Part shown: positions 46,336 through 58,981 of the stretch, one piece after another
Position numbering within the stretch: the stretch's first letter is position 1
Layout of the letters: every line of letters starts with the position of its first letter
Source of the DNA: Epiperipatus broadwayi
Taxonomy: Eukaryota > Onychophora > Udeonychophora > Euonychophora > Peripatidae
Assembly: GCA_028023455.1 (NCBI GenBank)
Contig: JAQFVV010000022.1
Span: 9,631,100-9,695,099 of the forward strand
DNA: 64,000 nucleotides
Direction: 5' to 3'
The notes under the pieces: generated by a model
Told to the model about the DNA's origin: nothing
What the model saw: only the letters and a program-made list of their open reading frames with translations
The model's database searches: none
Translations under genes and position numbers: made by a program

Positions 46336-46940
46336 TTGCTTAATATATATTTTATTCTATGTTATAGTATTTTCAAATTATTAATAATGGCAAAGTTTTT
46401 TATAGTTAAACAGCACAGAGAGTATATAACATATGTTAGTCTATTGACTATAATTGTATATAATAATAATATAGACAATGCTTTGTCATCTCTTGCTATT
46501 TATCACTATATTTATAACTCTAAAATTATATCAAATAAACGTCAAAGAAATTTTGTGATCATATTTTTTAATAATGGTTCCCTCTACCTTCATGTAGAAT
46601 TTATAGAAAATAAAACTCTTGAAAAAGCAAAAGCCATTTCTAGTTATGGAATGGTTTTTAATTATTCAACAAAATTTAAACTTTTTCCCATCTTGAAATA
46701 CTGATCAGTCATAAGGAATCTGTATTCCAAGGTACATATTGACAAAATCCAATCTACGTTTGATAAATTCAATGATTTAAATAGTAATCAGTATATCACT
46801 TTACATCTAAGATGAAAAACAAAAGTTTTAACTTTCTTGTCTACAATTATTTCCCAAAATATAGTTGTTTCTAATTTGTTTTCCAATTATGAACCATGGA
46901 ATAATAAAAAAAATCATTCTCAATGTTTTTCACTTTAATT
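46336..46940 (+). pseudogene. Unidentified reading frame with two in-frame TGA codons
   Basis: One frame stays open for 122 codons (46336-46704, stop TGA), continues for about 37 codons to a second TGA near 46815 and runs on to a TAA at 46937. That is about 200 codons with only two interruptions, in DNA where chance frames close within 10-20 codons. The translation has non-low-complexity stretches such as KRQRNFVIIFFNNGSLYLHV and SKVHIDKIQSTFDKFNDLN. I do not recognise the family. It lies between the PLE pair and a SINE, so a fragment of a mobile element is likeliest; a broken host exon is the alternative. Confidence 0.4.
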
Positions 46941-46970
46941 TTTCTCAATCTAATATACATAAATTTTCAT

Positions 46971-47085
46971 ATTTTTTTCCCATATGTCATAGCATCGGCT
47001 GGGAGGTAAACCCACAACAACCATTTGCAATTAATTACTTGCTTGCAAGGCAGCTGCGCTGACCTCTCAGCTAACAATGCTTGAC
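46971..47085 (-). mobile_element. tRNA-derived SINE copy 6
   Basis: Complement: CAAGCATTGTTAGCTGAGAG head, GCGCAGCTGCCTTGCAAGC and GTGGGTTTACCTCCCAG, then the GATGCTATGACATATGG tail. Duplication ACATAAATTTTCAT / ACATAATTTTTCATT (46957-46970 and 47086-47100) with one mismatch. Confidence 0.9.
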
Positions 47086-47100
47086 ACATAATTTTTCATT

Positions 47101-47659
47101 ACTAACCATAATATGTAATAATGACTTTTCAAAAAAAAAAAGAGAGTTTGATCAATTCTCTAATTTTTTTTATTATAAAGCTTTTTATTTCCTTTTTTTT
47201 CTTTCCTTATTTTTATTATTATTTCTATTTAAACTGCTTTATCATTTTATTTTACATATTTATTATAATTTTTTTTATTTTCTTACATTGTGCATGTTAT
47301 AAAAGACTTAATGTTGTAGATATATATGTTAAATAAATAAATTGAATTTGAAATTAAAATATTAATTTAAAATACTCAGAAAATACATAACAAATGAATT
47401 ACTCCACTCCAGTGTGTGTTTAATTGAAAAACAGATTTATTGATATTTAATTAAGGTTTAAAGTTAATATCTGGGTTAGAGATAATCTCTAGTTTAATAA
47501 ATGATTAGTCGTAATCATTATTGTATTTATCTAAAATGGATCATGTCAAAGTTGTGGACAGAGTAAGTTTGACATCTATAAATCAAAATGTAACAATTTG
47601 TATAACAAATGATAATATAGTGTATCAATCAACAAAACCATTGCTGTTACTATGTTAGT
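47101..47659. other. T-rich DNA, nothing recognised
   Basis: Overlapping phenylalanine/tyrosine-rich ORFs reflect T richness only. Confidence 0.55.
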
Positions 47660-47780
47660 ACTGCATAATTTGGTGCAGTGACAGAATGGAAGAGTCTTAA
47701 GGATCATAAGCCTTATACTTTGGTGCTTGTAATTTTTATAAAACTCTCAAATGATAAACCATTTGATTAGTTTTTTTATT
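47660..47780 (+). mobile_element. Decayed SINE, second family
   Basis: TTGGTGCAGTGACAGAATGG (A-box-like) and GGTGCTTGTAATTTTTATAA, then CTCTCAAATGATAAACCATT, parallel to the 35085 copy. Confidence 0.5.
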
Positions 47781-48279
47781 ATATGACTGATAATATTTTT
47801 GTTGTAAGTTTATTGGTGGCATAATAACAGCATTTACCTTCACTGAACTTGATTGGCACATGTAATAACATTTGTTATATATGTATACATAATATTGATT
47901 TGTCCCTTCATTTGTATCTGTAATTCAAATATGCATGTGTTTGTTCATCTATAGATGAAAGTGGTTTGGTGAACTTTACTAAAAGTGCACTCAGCTTTAG
48001 ATTGTAAAGAAAAAAGAAACTATTTCATTATGCAAATAAATAAAAATATGCAAATTTGAATATACATACATAATATGGCTGATATATAAAAATCACATGC
48101 TAAAATAACAATTGATATATTAAGTTTAAAGTTTATATCTGAGCTAAAATTTAAATAATAATTTATAATCTGCTAAGTTAATTAGTAATGTCTATTGGTC
48201 TATTTATATAAAGACAATATCATGAAATGGGCACTTATAAACTGACTTATAGTCATTTGTTATGTATAAATACTAAACT

Positions 48280-48365
48280 GTAAAGGTATGTAATGGCAAT
48301 AATCTGGACCTACTGATGATGGCTGTTTTAGCTAGAAATGCATCTTGGGTATCATTTACCATTGT
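48280..48365 (+). mobile_element. Hammerhead-bearing fragment related to family 2
   Basis: Short element with GTAATGGCAATAATCTGGAC on the left and GGTATCATTTACC on the right. It shares the plan of family 2 but has a different helix II and helix III. No longer arms are recognisable. Confidence 0.55.
48295..48360 (+). ncRNA. Hammerhead-ribozyme-like motif, distinct subtype
   Basis: CUGAUGA, helix II UGGCU-GUUUU-AGCUA (5 bp with one G-U), GAA, palindromic helix III AUGCAU, C17, then UUGGGU. Inner stem I pairs imperfectly with ACCUA; outer strands GGCAAUAAUC and GAUCAUUUACC-like pair with mismatches. Core complete, predicted cleavage after the C near 48344. Confidence 0.55.
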
Positions 48366-49616
48366 CGGGTGTCTTTATCTTTATAAATGCACATTGAATG
48401 TTTTGTAGTATATTTAAGATATTATAAAAATTAAATGCAAAAAAAAAAGGATAAAATGTGATGATTATGAAGACTTTATAAGTATGACAATATTTTAATG
48501 ATATCATGAATCTAATTAGATTTATACATTCTAAAAAATTTCAAGACTCTATGCACATAATTATTGTATCCCAAAAACATCCCTTTTATTGTCATCAAAA
48601 AATTTAAGTAAACATTTATTTTCAACTTTTTTTTATTTATCAGTGCCTCTCTTATCAAATTTACCATATATCAATCATCTTTCAGTGCAAAAACTCAGAC
48701 CACTTTCTTCCACTATGTAAACAACCTTGCTCACTGAGTGAGCTAGAGATAATAAATACACAAATCTTTACACCCATAGTGACAGCTTGATATTATTTTA
48801 ATACACTCATGCAAGGTATGGAAATTGATTTCTATCCATTTTATTACCTTGTAGAAAGTCTGAATAATCATTGCACTGCAGAGATATATATTCAAGTTTT
48901 TTGATCATTATCAGTAAGCTTTTCATCAATTCAAATATATTGCAAGCATTAATCAACTCAGAAACTTAGAACTACTCTTTCACTATGCACACATTTTTCA
49001 AACAATTTTTACTGTTAACAAAAATTTAAAGCTCCATGTTTCATATTGCCAGCTTAATAACATTTTACTACACTGCTCTCATGCAAGGTTGGATTGGTTT
49101 CTGTAAACTTTTATTATGTTATGGAAGAGGAAACAACCATTATATTGTACAGGTATTTTCCAAGTTTTTTGGTTTTATCAGTACATCCCTTCAGGTCACA
49201 TGACAAACATTTACCTGTGCAGAATATAAGCCCATTCATGAACAAACTTTACTCATCAGATATTAATAAGATAACACTTTAAAATGTAGAATATGCTTAA
49301 ACTTATAACAACATGAAATTTTATATTGCAGTAATTAAATCAATAAATCGAAATAATACTTTGTAATTTTGTCTGAAAATATAGATGTCTTCTGTCATGA
49401 AGCCCAAGCTTATCAACATTAAAAACCTTTAATCTATTGTCAAGACAATGTCCATATATAAAAGCTGGAAACTCACTTTTCACTCTAGTCTAAGATACTA
49501 TTATAGATAACAAAGTTGACACTTTCATTGCATTACATCAAAATTTTTAAATTCAAAGGAAGTTTAAATAAACCTTATTAAACAGGCAAATATAATCTGT
49601 TTTGAAAATAGATTAA
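48366..49616. other. AT-rich DNA, nothing recognised
   Basis: No supported feature. Confidence 0.5.
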
Positions 49617-50262
49617 TAAATAAGAATACCAAACTCTTCTACAGTAGTACCACCAAGTGCAAGCCTTTATAATCAATGAATGCAGGAAGGTTTATGCATA
49701 AAATCTCTATTTAGTGCCTACTCATTGTGGCTTTCATCAGTGAGAAGCCTTGGATTTGAGAGTACTGCACCCAGATCTTAAGATCTAATGCAATTCTCCA
49801 GCAGCGACCTTTTACCTATTTGGTTAATTCTAAAGCTAGGATCTCAAGATTAAAACATCATAATGTTTCCAAACCAAGCTCATTCACTTGTATAGCTTTA
49901 TTGAGCATTATCTTCATGTCTTTGGTTTTTCAAAAACCATAGTCACCATTATCCTATGAGCAGGATAAATATAAAACCATCAAAACATCACATGATCACC
50001 ATTTTATATCTTATATGTGATGTTAATAAGAGTACCAAACTATATATATAGTAGTACTATCAAGTAAAAGCTTCATAATCAATGGATGCAAGAAGGTTTG
50101 TGCATAAAATCCCTATCTAGTTCATCTTCCTGCATCCATTGATTATGAAGGCTTGCACTTGGTGGCACTACTGTATGAAGAATTATATATTCTTATTAAC
50201 AGCATGTGTAAGCATATGACATGGTGATCATGTGATGTTTTGTAGATTAGTAAATAGTCATT
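49617..50262. mobile_element. Family-1 tandem pair ending in an inverted arm
   Basis: Two left-type units (49630-49990 and 49985-50125), the first with the internal spacer in reverse orientation (TTTGGTTTTTCAAAAACCAT region), then an inverted end arm to CATGGTGATCATGTGATG at 50237. The ribozyme in unit 1 (49722-49756, minus) lacks its GAAAC half by deletion. Unit 2 lacks it altogether. Confidence 0.8.
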
Positions 50263-51889
50263 TTTAATACTGTCAAATCCCATTAAAATTAATTATTATT
50301 AAAATAATAAACTTGATTTTGCATAAAAGTAGATGGTTTGCGACTCAAACTTATTGACATTAGAAATCTTTAATTTGTGGTCAAAATAGTTTCTATGAAT
50401 AAAAGATGAAAATCCTCCATCTTTCACTCTGGTCTGAGATATTAATACACATAAAAAATTAGACACTTTGACTATAACAAATTATATTTTCCCATTTAAT
50501 GTTTTTTTTTAAACTTCTAGGAATATTAAAATCTCAATTTGTTTATAGTCCAAGTATCAATTTCCCTGTCTATATTAACATCTTAAACCTGAGTGAAAAA
50601 TGGAGGTTACCTTGATATCAGATTGATTCATGATGTTGATAAGCTTGGGCTATTATCATGTGATTTACATCTGTGAACCATCATGTTTGTGTCTGTGTTT
50701 TATTTTAAAGATAATTCTTAAGGGTTAAATGTCAACAACACTTCCTACAGGGATCAGTTCACTACATTTCATCTTTGCTTCCAACTGTAAACCAATAATG
50801 ATCATTCTGTTAAATGCCCTAATATTGAAAGTCTAACTAAATTATTTCAGGGCCAAGTTAATTTGGGAATTTTTAGCTATCTAAAACAGTTTAGACTCCT
50901 ATTTCGTAGATTTCCGTCCTAAATTATAGATATTGAGACTAACGCTCTAAGTATTACATCATAAAACTACTATAATTTATTTTTCTACGATAAAAATTAA
51001 CTCCTATAATTTATCTTCACCTATATAATAAAATTACTTTTTAAAAAAATAAGTTTATCTACAGATAAAAAAATTTGTATTCCTTTAATGGTAATATTAA
51101 ATAGAAAATTACTTATACAGGTGTATGTTTATATATACTCACACAGAAATATATATATGCCTTTACGGAAATAATGCGTGCATTATGTTAAATATGTAAA
51201 TTGCGTTCATTGATTACTACTACTTATTGTATCCTGCAGAGGTATTTCATCTAAATTCTTCATAAAAATTAAATAGTGTTGGAACTTCCTCCCCAGCTCA
51301 GTGGAGAGCATATAAAATATTATCAAAAAGCATGAATATTACTCTCCTGACAGGTGAGGTACTGCTAATGGGTCATTAAGTGAAAATGGAGTTGGATTTT
51401 AATTGTGTCTGCTTTGCAGTTCCATTTTCGCATTAATCTATCAGTATTTTGTGAAGTTTCTTCTTGATTCTGTTTCTTGCTGGAAGCTTTGTTTTGCCAT
51501 TCAATTGATCTGTTTTATAATGAAGAAAAATTGAAGTGTCAAAATAGTTATGAATTGGGTGTTTAATATAAGGCATTTCAATTTATTCTTATTTCTGTGT
51601 TATTTATCAACTTGATAGTGACTGCCATTAAAGAAAACGATTATTAATTGTTCATTTCAGCATTATTGTTTTTATTGTTTCTTATATTTGGAGCATAAAG
51701 CTAATCAATATATTGAACTATTTTTTAATGTAAAATAAACAATTCTTGCTAATTAATGCTTGAGTCAGTGAATTTAATAAATGGGTTATAACAATGTTAA
51801 ATTCCTTTTTATATATACAGTTGTGTTTGCTATTATATAATAATATTTAAATACAGGTGTACTTTATGTCCCTGGAGTTTAGATGTAAT
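50263..51889. other. AT-rich DNA, nothing recognised
   Basis: 51290-51540 is less AT-rich and not repeated in the window. It has no ORF and could be host non-coding sequence or an old element. Confidence 0.4.
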
Positions 51890-51985
51890 TGTAAGGAATT
51901 TGAAACCAGACTTTCAATCTCCCTTCAGCTATCCAATCTATCTCATACAACCGATATACATGACCACACACATAATAAATATACT
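51890..51985 (-). mobile_element. Family-2 outer arm fragment
   Basis: GAAACCAGACTTTCAATCTC through CAGCTATCCAATCTATCTC and CATGACCACACACATAATAA matches the left arm of the 16580 copy. The centre and right arm are absent. Confidence 0.72.
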
Positions 51986-54115
51986 ATACATTATAAAGAT
52001 CTATAGCGGCAGCACATTTGTCTCTCTTTGAACCTCAGAAACAATCACGTTAAAGATTTTTTTTTTCAATTAGCCAATCCATATCCAATTCACCTAACAC
52101 CAAATCAGCAGCAGCAGCAACAGTAGTCATTCGGAAATTAGTTTGGCCATTTCAACTGCAAAAGAAAAATATAAAACCAATTATATACTAGAAATGAATT
52201 TGCAATGACTGCACAAATTATTCTGTGGACCACAAATATATCCACATGCTGATCTGTTATTCTGTTTGTTTAATGTTATGCTATGGTATATTTTAACTTC
52301 TGAAGAAAACTTTTCTTTCTGAAATATTTAACACCGTGTCTAATTATAGTTGTTCAATTTATTCTAATCTCTCTCATACTCATATCTACCCAATGATAGT
52401 TTGTCAAAATTGCACTTCTTTATAGTGTCTTCAAGGTATATTTATAATGTAAATAAGATATACCTATCTCTCTCATGAAAATCATGCTCATTGTAAAACA
52501 TTCTTTTAGCATGTCTTCTATTGTTCATGCATTTTACATGCCCAATCCCAGAAATATATGATTTTATAATAGTGAATTCTATAATATCTTGCCATTATAT
52601 TTTTAAAACTTTATGGAATGTGCCTTAAATGAAACTTTTTAATGCCTTTATATTATGTTGATTAGATGTTTAAGTTTCAATTTCACACCATAAATTAGAT
52701 AAAAATAACAGCTCTGTAAATATATAATTTAGATGCAGCCATTATTTTACTGATAATCATTTAATATTAGTAAATAAATTAGTGAATAAAACAAAGACAG
52801 AAAACATTCATTGCCTTACCACCTGGTAATTGATAACCTGGTAATAGTGCCTTCTTTACTATCTTTCCATGCATAACACATTATCAAATCAAACAGTAAA
52901 TAAAAGTGAATAAATTCTTGAACTAAATCAAAAGTATTTAGTGCTCTTCGTGATTATTCTGGTATGACATTGAAAATGTTATGTGGTGCTTACTTCATTC
53001 AAATAAATACATGAAAAATAAAAATCTGCCTCCTCTCCCCTCCCACATTTCTTGATTTTTGGTGTTTGTACATCACATGGCTTGAGATATTAACCATTTT
53101 ATTCTTTCTATTGTATTGAGTTTAGTATGATTGTAAACAGATAAACTTGAAGACTAAATATTACTGGATCAAAGTTCATCCTGTCACTTTTCCTTATGAA
53201 TGATGATGTCCATCTGCACTCTAATCACTTGATATTTTTTTTAAAATATGACTACATCAAACCACTCTGAATTTATTTTCCAACTTGAAAAGAAATTATG
53301 TGGAATATCATAAATTCCAAATATGCATCATTCATTCCAAATTTTCAATACCAGTAACTATATGTAGGAAACAGATATCTTATAGTAAGAATTGTAAATA
53401 TTCTAAGTTTTACTATAGAGGTAATTATGCAATAAGATATTACAACCAAGTGATATTTGCCTCTCTTCAGCAGTAGCTTCCATAGTTTCAATTTCTTTGT
53501 TATAATTTACTCTTTCATTTTAAAATGAAGAGCTGTATTACAAATTTAATGGGTGTTTTATAACATTAAGATGCCCTGCGTAGTTTAATATAGTATTAAA
53601 TTGGTGGGCTGTGGAGTACAAAATTCATATATCATTGCTCCAATTCTGTTATTTCTAGTATTTAAATTTCCTAAGAACTCTTAAACAATAAACCATTATA
53701 TTTTTAGCAATGCTGCAAAAGCAATTTTTAAAAATCAACAAAATTTATATCTTCTTATTTTGTCTTTTTTGCATAAATTTACTTCAATCAGACTTCATGT
53801 CAAATACTATTTTGAATGCATTTCTTTTACTTTTATAATTGTTTTATCTTTGTTATAAAAAATTAAATCTAATTAAATAGATTTTTTTATACAATGCTGG
53901 AATCAATAGCTAAAGATTTCTAAATCAATTTCCATCAATAATTAAAAAAACCTTTAGCTGGTTATTTGAATAAAATTGTTTTTTAGTTGATTTGATTACT
54001 CAAATGTTATTTCATCCTTCTGAACAACTAATTGAATATTTGATTGTTTTTAATAACTTTATTAATACAATCTAAATATTTTCAAATTTAAATATGAATC
54101 CAAATATCTCAAATA
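51986..54115. other. AT-rich DNA with a decayed SINE
   Basis: Second-family SINE near 53570-53700. No genes recognised. A 63-codon ORF at 53285 has no known domain. Confidence 0.45.
53570..53700 (+). mobile_element. Decayed SINE, second family
   Basis: GCTCCAATTCTGTTATTTCT, then AACTCTTAAACAATAAACCA, parallels the 3' half of the 35085 copy. Confidence 0.5.
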
Positions 54116-54421
54116 TTGTTTGGTGCCTGCCCTGCAACACATTGTACGATATCATATTATGGTGAGACCAGTGCATCTCAGTTCACTAGGCTATTCCAAC
54201 ACACATACTCCTATAATAAAGCACTAACAGACACTTCTTGTAATTTGGTTTTTACACAGTACCACAGCTCAGCTGGTCATGATTGCCAACCTAAAAACCC
54301 AGTGGTTGTTTGCAGAGAGTGGCACGATCTCAAGAGAAAGATAAAAGAAGCTTATTTTATCACTAAAGATAGCAACTCAATAAACAGAAAAGACTCTTGT
54401 TATAAGATCTCCAGGAAATGA
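54116..54421 (+). pseudogene. Penelope-like element C-terminal GIY-YIG domain
   Basis: An open stretch of about 100 codons encodes FGACPATHC...YYGETSASQFTRLFQHTYSYNKALTDTS, then VFTQYHSSAGHD and VVCREWHDLKRKIKEAYFI, with the terminal SNSINRKDS. This is the PLE nuclease order: a CxxC-type entry, Y(I/Y)GET, R..QH, H....GH, then the ExxxxRKIKEAxxI helix with its catalytic Glu, and an NR near the stop. A lineage distinct from the fragment at 26965. No ATG start, since the 5' part is truncated. It ends in an intact stop, so the C terminus is well preserved. Confidence 0.8.
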
Positions 54422-55361
54422 AATATGTAACTATCTCATTTGCATAAATTTGCATTGCTCTTAATCAATTTATTTATTTACAAGATGGCTATGAATATGA
54501 GGACCAGGGCAAAAAGTGCATAGTCATATATGTAGATGTAGATATTAAGTTTGTATGTGTCTATATTAATATTTCTTTGTCTTCAGTTTTGTATGTTCAT
54601 GGATTTTAGTGCATTTTATATTTTATACTTTGGAAGTCATAAAGTTTGAACTTTTTTCTCATTTCAATCATAATTATTATTGTATGATTTATTACTAATA
54701 AATTGATAAATTTGTTAATAATAAATTGAGAAATATGCTTTTAAAACAAGTATTTATCTGAAAACAGATAAATACAGATCTGTATTTATCTCATTTTTTT
54801 TTATTGGTAACAGTTTTCAAAGAATCAGGGAATAGAAAACAATGCACTAGGTTGTGGTCTGCGTTTATAAAAGATGGTAGCCATTTTTCATTCCCATGAT
54901 GCCTTCTGATTTTGGAAAAGTAAATGTAAAATTTCTGGGAAATAAGTTCTATTAAGTAATGAAAACAATGTTTAGATAGTTCTTTACAGATTGAAGATCT
55001 CTGCAGCAGCCTCCCATTAGTGAAGGAGAAAGCATTAGAATTTCCAGTTACTTAAGAATAGTTAGATACCATCTACTGACCAATACTAAATGGATATCTG
55101 GGTTAACTATGGCTGATTGTTGGGGAAAAAATCATAAGCCTGATTAATTCTGCTAATGCATAAACTATCTTTTAAAACATCCAAAGATTTAATCAGTGAA
55201 ATAAGAGTCCTACTCTGCTGCTTACCCTAAAAGTGAAATATTTTTTTAAATGTAAATGTTTTAGGTAAAGCTACACATATGCATAATGGGACAAAACAGT
55301 GATTAAACAGATGAATTTAAATATTTACCAAATATAAGGGATTGCTTGGAAAAGTAAAAAT
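54422..55361. other. AT-rich DNA, nothing recognised
   Basis: No PLE terminal repeat is recognisable after the GIY-YIG stop. No other feature. Confidence 0.5.
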
Positions 55362-55672
55362 AAACATCAGATGACAACCACTTTGTATGTTTGTGTATAA
55401 CTGTTGTTAAAACAGGCAAAACTCACTATACGTATTGCCACACACAGCAAGCTAGAGTAATCAATGGATGTCAGAAAGCTTGTGCATAAAATCTAGATGC
55501 AGTGCTCTCAGATCCAAGGCTCCTCACTGATGAAGGCCACAAGCCAGAAACTAGTCTGGGGATATTGGATGAGTAGGCACTAGATGGGGATTTTATGCAC
55601 AAGCCTTCTGGCATCCATTGATTACTCTAGCTTGCTGTGTGTGGCAATACATATAGTGAGTTTTGCCTGTTT
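55362..55672. mobile_element. Family-1 palindrome, compact
   Basis: Outer arms AACAGGCAAAACTCACTATA and TATAGTGAGTTTTGCCTGTT match perfectly in inverted orientation. The left half has lost its ribozyme core by deletion; the right half keeps a consensus-perfect one. The near-perfect arms suggest a young copy or gene conversion between arms. Confidence 0.88.
55512..55570 (+). ncRNA. Hammerhead-ribozyme-like motif, best family-1 copy
   Basis: 59 nt in order: outer stem AUCCAA, loop GGC, inner stem with UCCUCA, core CUGAUGA, helix II GGC-CACAA-GCC flanked by A on each side, GAA, palindromic helix III ACUAGU, cleavage C (55556), UGGGGA pairing with UCCUCA (one U-G), then UA and UUGGAU pairing with AUCCAA. 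Every invariant residue of a type-I hammerhead is present. Self-complementary helix III is known from PLE hammerheads, which are thought to act as dimers. The A/A at 10.1-11.1 is non-canonical. Confidence 0.65.
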
Positions 55673-58600
55673 TAACAAAAATAAAAAGCACTGAAGTGAA
55701 ATAGGAAAGTTTGAATATTTTAGAATAGAGTTAGTGGCTAATATTATAAAAGCTGAAAATAGTCCAACTGCTTTCTCAGTACTTAATATTAATTTTTCTA
55801 ATAAAAAATAAAAGAGAATTGCAAAAATGTCATTGATTTAAAAATTGAAGTTTATAAGAATCATTAGAAGGCATAGAGTTCAGCATGACTCTTGGGTTTG
55901 AATTCTAGAATTTGCCACTTTACTTTTGCTTTAAATTATTTAGGTCAAAAATTGAAATAATATTCTTTGTAAAAAGATATATATATATCAAATTGGCAAA
56001 AGTTGATTTTAAAATTGTCTAAACATGAAGATAACTTTGAAACAAAATATCCCAGAAAGTAGAATGAGACAAAAACATGAGTCACAATGGAGTATATTTA
56101 ATGTCTAATTGAAGAGTACAAAAGAAATAATATATGCTAATAAATTTAAAGACAATCACTATAGATTTTAGACTAATGTAAAGCAATATTGCAATTATTA
56201 ACTACTAAAATGCTTATTACAGAAAATTATTTTTGACAGATATTGAAATAAAATAAAAAATACTGAAAAAAATAATAATAATGTGGACATGTTCTTATTC
56301 ATAGTTATTATTGGTCTGATAGAAGAATATTGTAAGAGGAATGAATAATTCACCCTGTCCAAAGCAGATCTAGTAGGATGTCTTAAGAAACTGTTTTTTC
56401 CATTTAATGCATCTAGTACCTTATATTGTCTTTAATTTGGCATAATATCAGAGTATTTCACAGTCTTTTAAGAAATGAAAGAGAAGAAACTAATCTGATG
56501 ATATTTGGATATAATTTTATTCTCACAATGCATTTGATGATGATTAATTCCACAAGCAGGTGGATGATTTTCTGGCATAACTGATGTGATAAAGTTCACA
56601 GAGTGTTCTCTTCAATTCATAAAATACATAATTTTTTTTATATTAAAATTTAAATCAAATGTTAGTAACATCAGTTGTACAAAACTTTTTAACAATAAAA
56701 TACTTATTCCACACATCATAAAAAACTTTTTAACTATTAAAAATAGATCCCACATCTCCAATCATTTGCATTTTGTCAGGGAAGGGCAATATTGTGTCTT
56801 TACTAGTGATCAAAGATGAGCAAAGGATGTTCTAAAGCATCACCAAAACTATCTTTGAACTATAATTAGAAAAGAAAAGCATATTGTATTTTCTAAAAAA
56901 AAAAAAAAAAATACTAAGACTTCTTGGGAGATTTCAATCATCTATAAACTACAATGAATAACTTTATTCTAATTCAGACCATTGCAAATATACCAGAAAC
57001 CAACTAAGAAGAACTGAAGTGGAGTTTTTTTTATAATCCCTCATTCATATATTTGTTAATTCACTTTTTTGTTTTTGGATACTCTATAAATATATTTTTA
57101 TTATTGTTTTTAATGTAGAGAAGGGAATAAATAAATAATAAATAGACTTTTTATTATTATTATTTTCATTTATTTATTTGTAATTCATTTTAAATATCAA
57201 CGTGCTCTTGTCATTTTCAAACTAAGATGTTATACTTTGATGGTATGATATTTCCTTTTCATTTCATTGAAACCTGATTTATTAAAAAAATGATATGTAA
57301 TTTTTTACAAAATTAGAACTTTTTAAAATCTTACTTTTATATTTTTATATTACTGTAATTGTTAATGTCTATTATTCTTATTATTAATTCTTAATGTATT
57401 ACTATTATTAATAAATAGAAGAAATGTGCATTTCACAGTTAAATAAAAAATCAAATTGTTTCTTCTGAAGTTTGGGTTCTAGACTATTAATTTCATATTT
57501 ATTGATAAAATCCATGAATCTATCCATTATTATATACTATACATAACTTTTTTTAAAATAAAGTAGTTCTAAGTTTAGCTGGTTAACATAATTTGATTCC
57601 ATACTGTATGTCTTTTATTGATAATCAAAGAAAATACCTTTAAATGAAGATTCTAGAGTCCATAGAAACATTTATTAAATTTATAGATTATCAGTGTTGA
57701 ATATGTAAATATCTAGTTGTTTAAAGTAAAGAATAATTTCAGAAAGTTAATCTTTACAGGATATGACAAAATTCTCTTTTAGATTTTGTAAAATATCTTA
57801 AAAATTCTTATTATGAGTATATTTATACTAGTACATCAAAAAATTCTGAAAATATTGCTTTTGGCAAGTAAAAGCCAAAATAGTTTTAATAACTTACCAC
57901 TAAACACAAGTCGATTCAGTATTTCATAATGGGGAAACATTGAAGGAAGAAATATTACTCCTTTAATTAGTTGATGCTCTGTTAATGAGTGTTTATATGA
58001 CTTCCTTTCTTGTCTATCCTCCAGCTAAGAATAGATAGAAAAATTTAGTTATTGAATGGTAATTGGATGTGTAGCCATATTGGCTATAAAATTTTGCTTT
58101 CTGAAAATTTTTTAAATCGTTAGTAAATCTTTAAATCCCCTAGTTATATTCAGATTTAAACCCAGGTTGTTGGCATGACAATAAGATATTCCAAACACTA
58201 CATCATGAATTTCTTCATTTTTAAATAAGTATATATAATAAAATGTTTATTTTTTTTTTAAATTTTAACCTTTCAGTTGTTATTTTCATTTAGATTCCGT
58301 TGCTAATTTATTAAGCCAAAATGCCATTTATGGTTTTTGGACATAGCATGCACCATCTCTTAATCAATTTCGGTTGCAATTTCTTCATTTTAAGCTTATT
58401 TTATAGGAAATTCAAAATTTAAAATTGTAGTTCTAAAAACGTCCGCATATAGCATTATATTTTGAAAATAAAATCAATTTTCTTTGCTGGCTATTGGTGC
58501 TTAGACCAGTCTCTTTTCTCTGATTGGATGCCTGCCAAATCTGGAAATTGTGCTGTAGGCATTTCTAAATGACAAAGTCAGCAACTACACCAAGATGTTC

Positions 58601-58981
58601 TACATGTTTGTAATTGATTTTGAAGTAAATAAATATATTTATTGTAATTTTTTATATTCATAAATAAGATTTTACATTACTTTATCGAAATATAAAGTTT
58701 GATTTAGAAGATTTTAAATTTTACAAGAAAAATATGTTTGGGAAAATGATAGCTCTTCAGAAAAGTAAATTATGTTAACAGCTACAGACTGAATAATGAC
58801 GCCATGGATTGGTTGAAATATAATTCTTTTGTTTTACCACTGGCTATTTTTTAAATGTTTTTTCTTACATTTTTCTTCAGTTATTAACATTATTTTTAAT
58901 TTTTCATTACATTTAACCAATTTGAATCTAAAATTATTCAATTTTTAGAAGCTGAATTAAAAAAATTCTGCGTATTTTAGA
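55673..58981. other. AT-rich DNA, nothing recognised
   Basis: Contains no supported gene. 58490-58620 is a little less AT-rich without further signal. Confidence 0.5.

Noticed and set aside
54990-55060. CATTAGTGAAGG...AGCATTAGAATTTCC resembling a hammerhead core
   Set aside because: Core residues missing and no pairing stem I; similarity is too weak.
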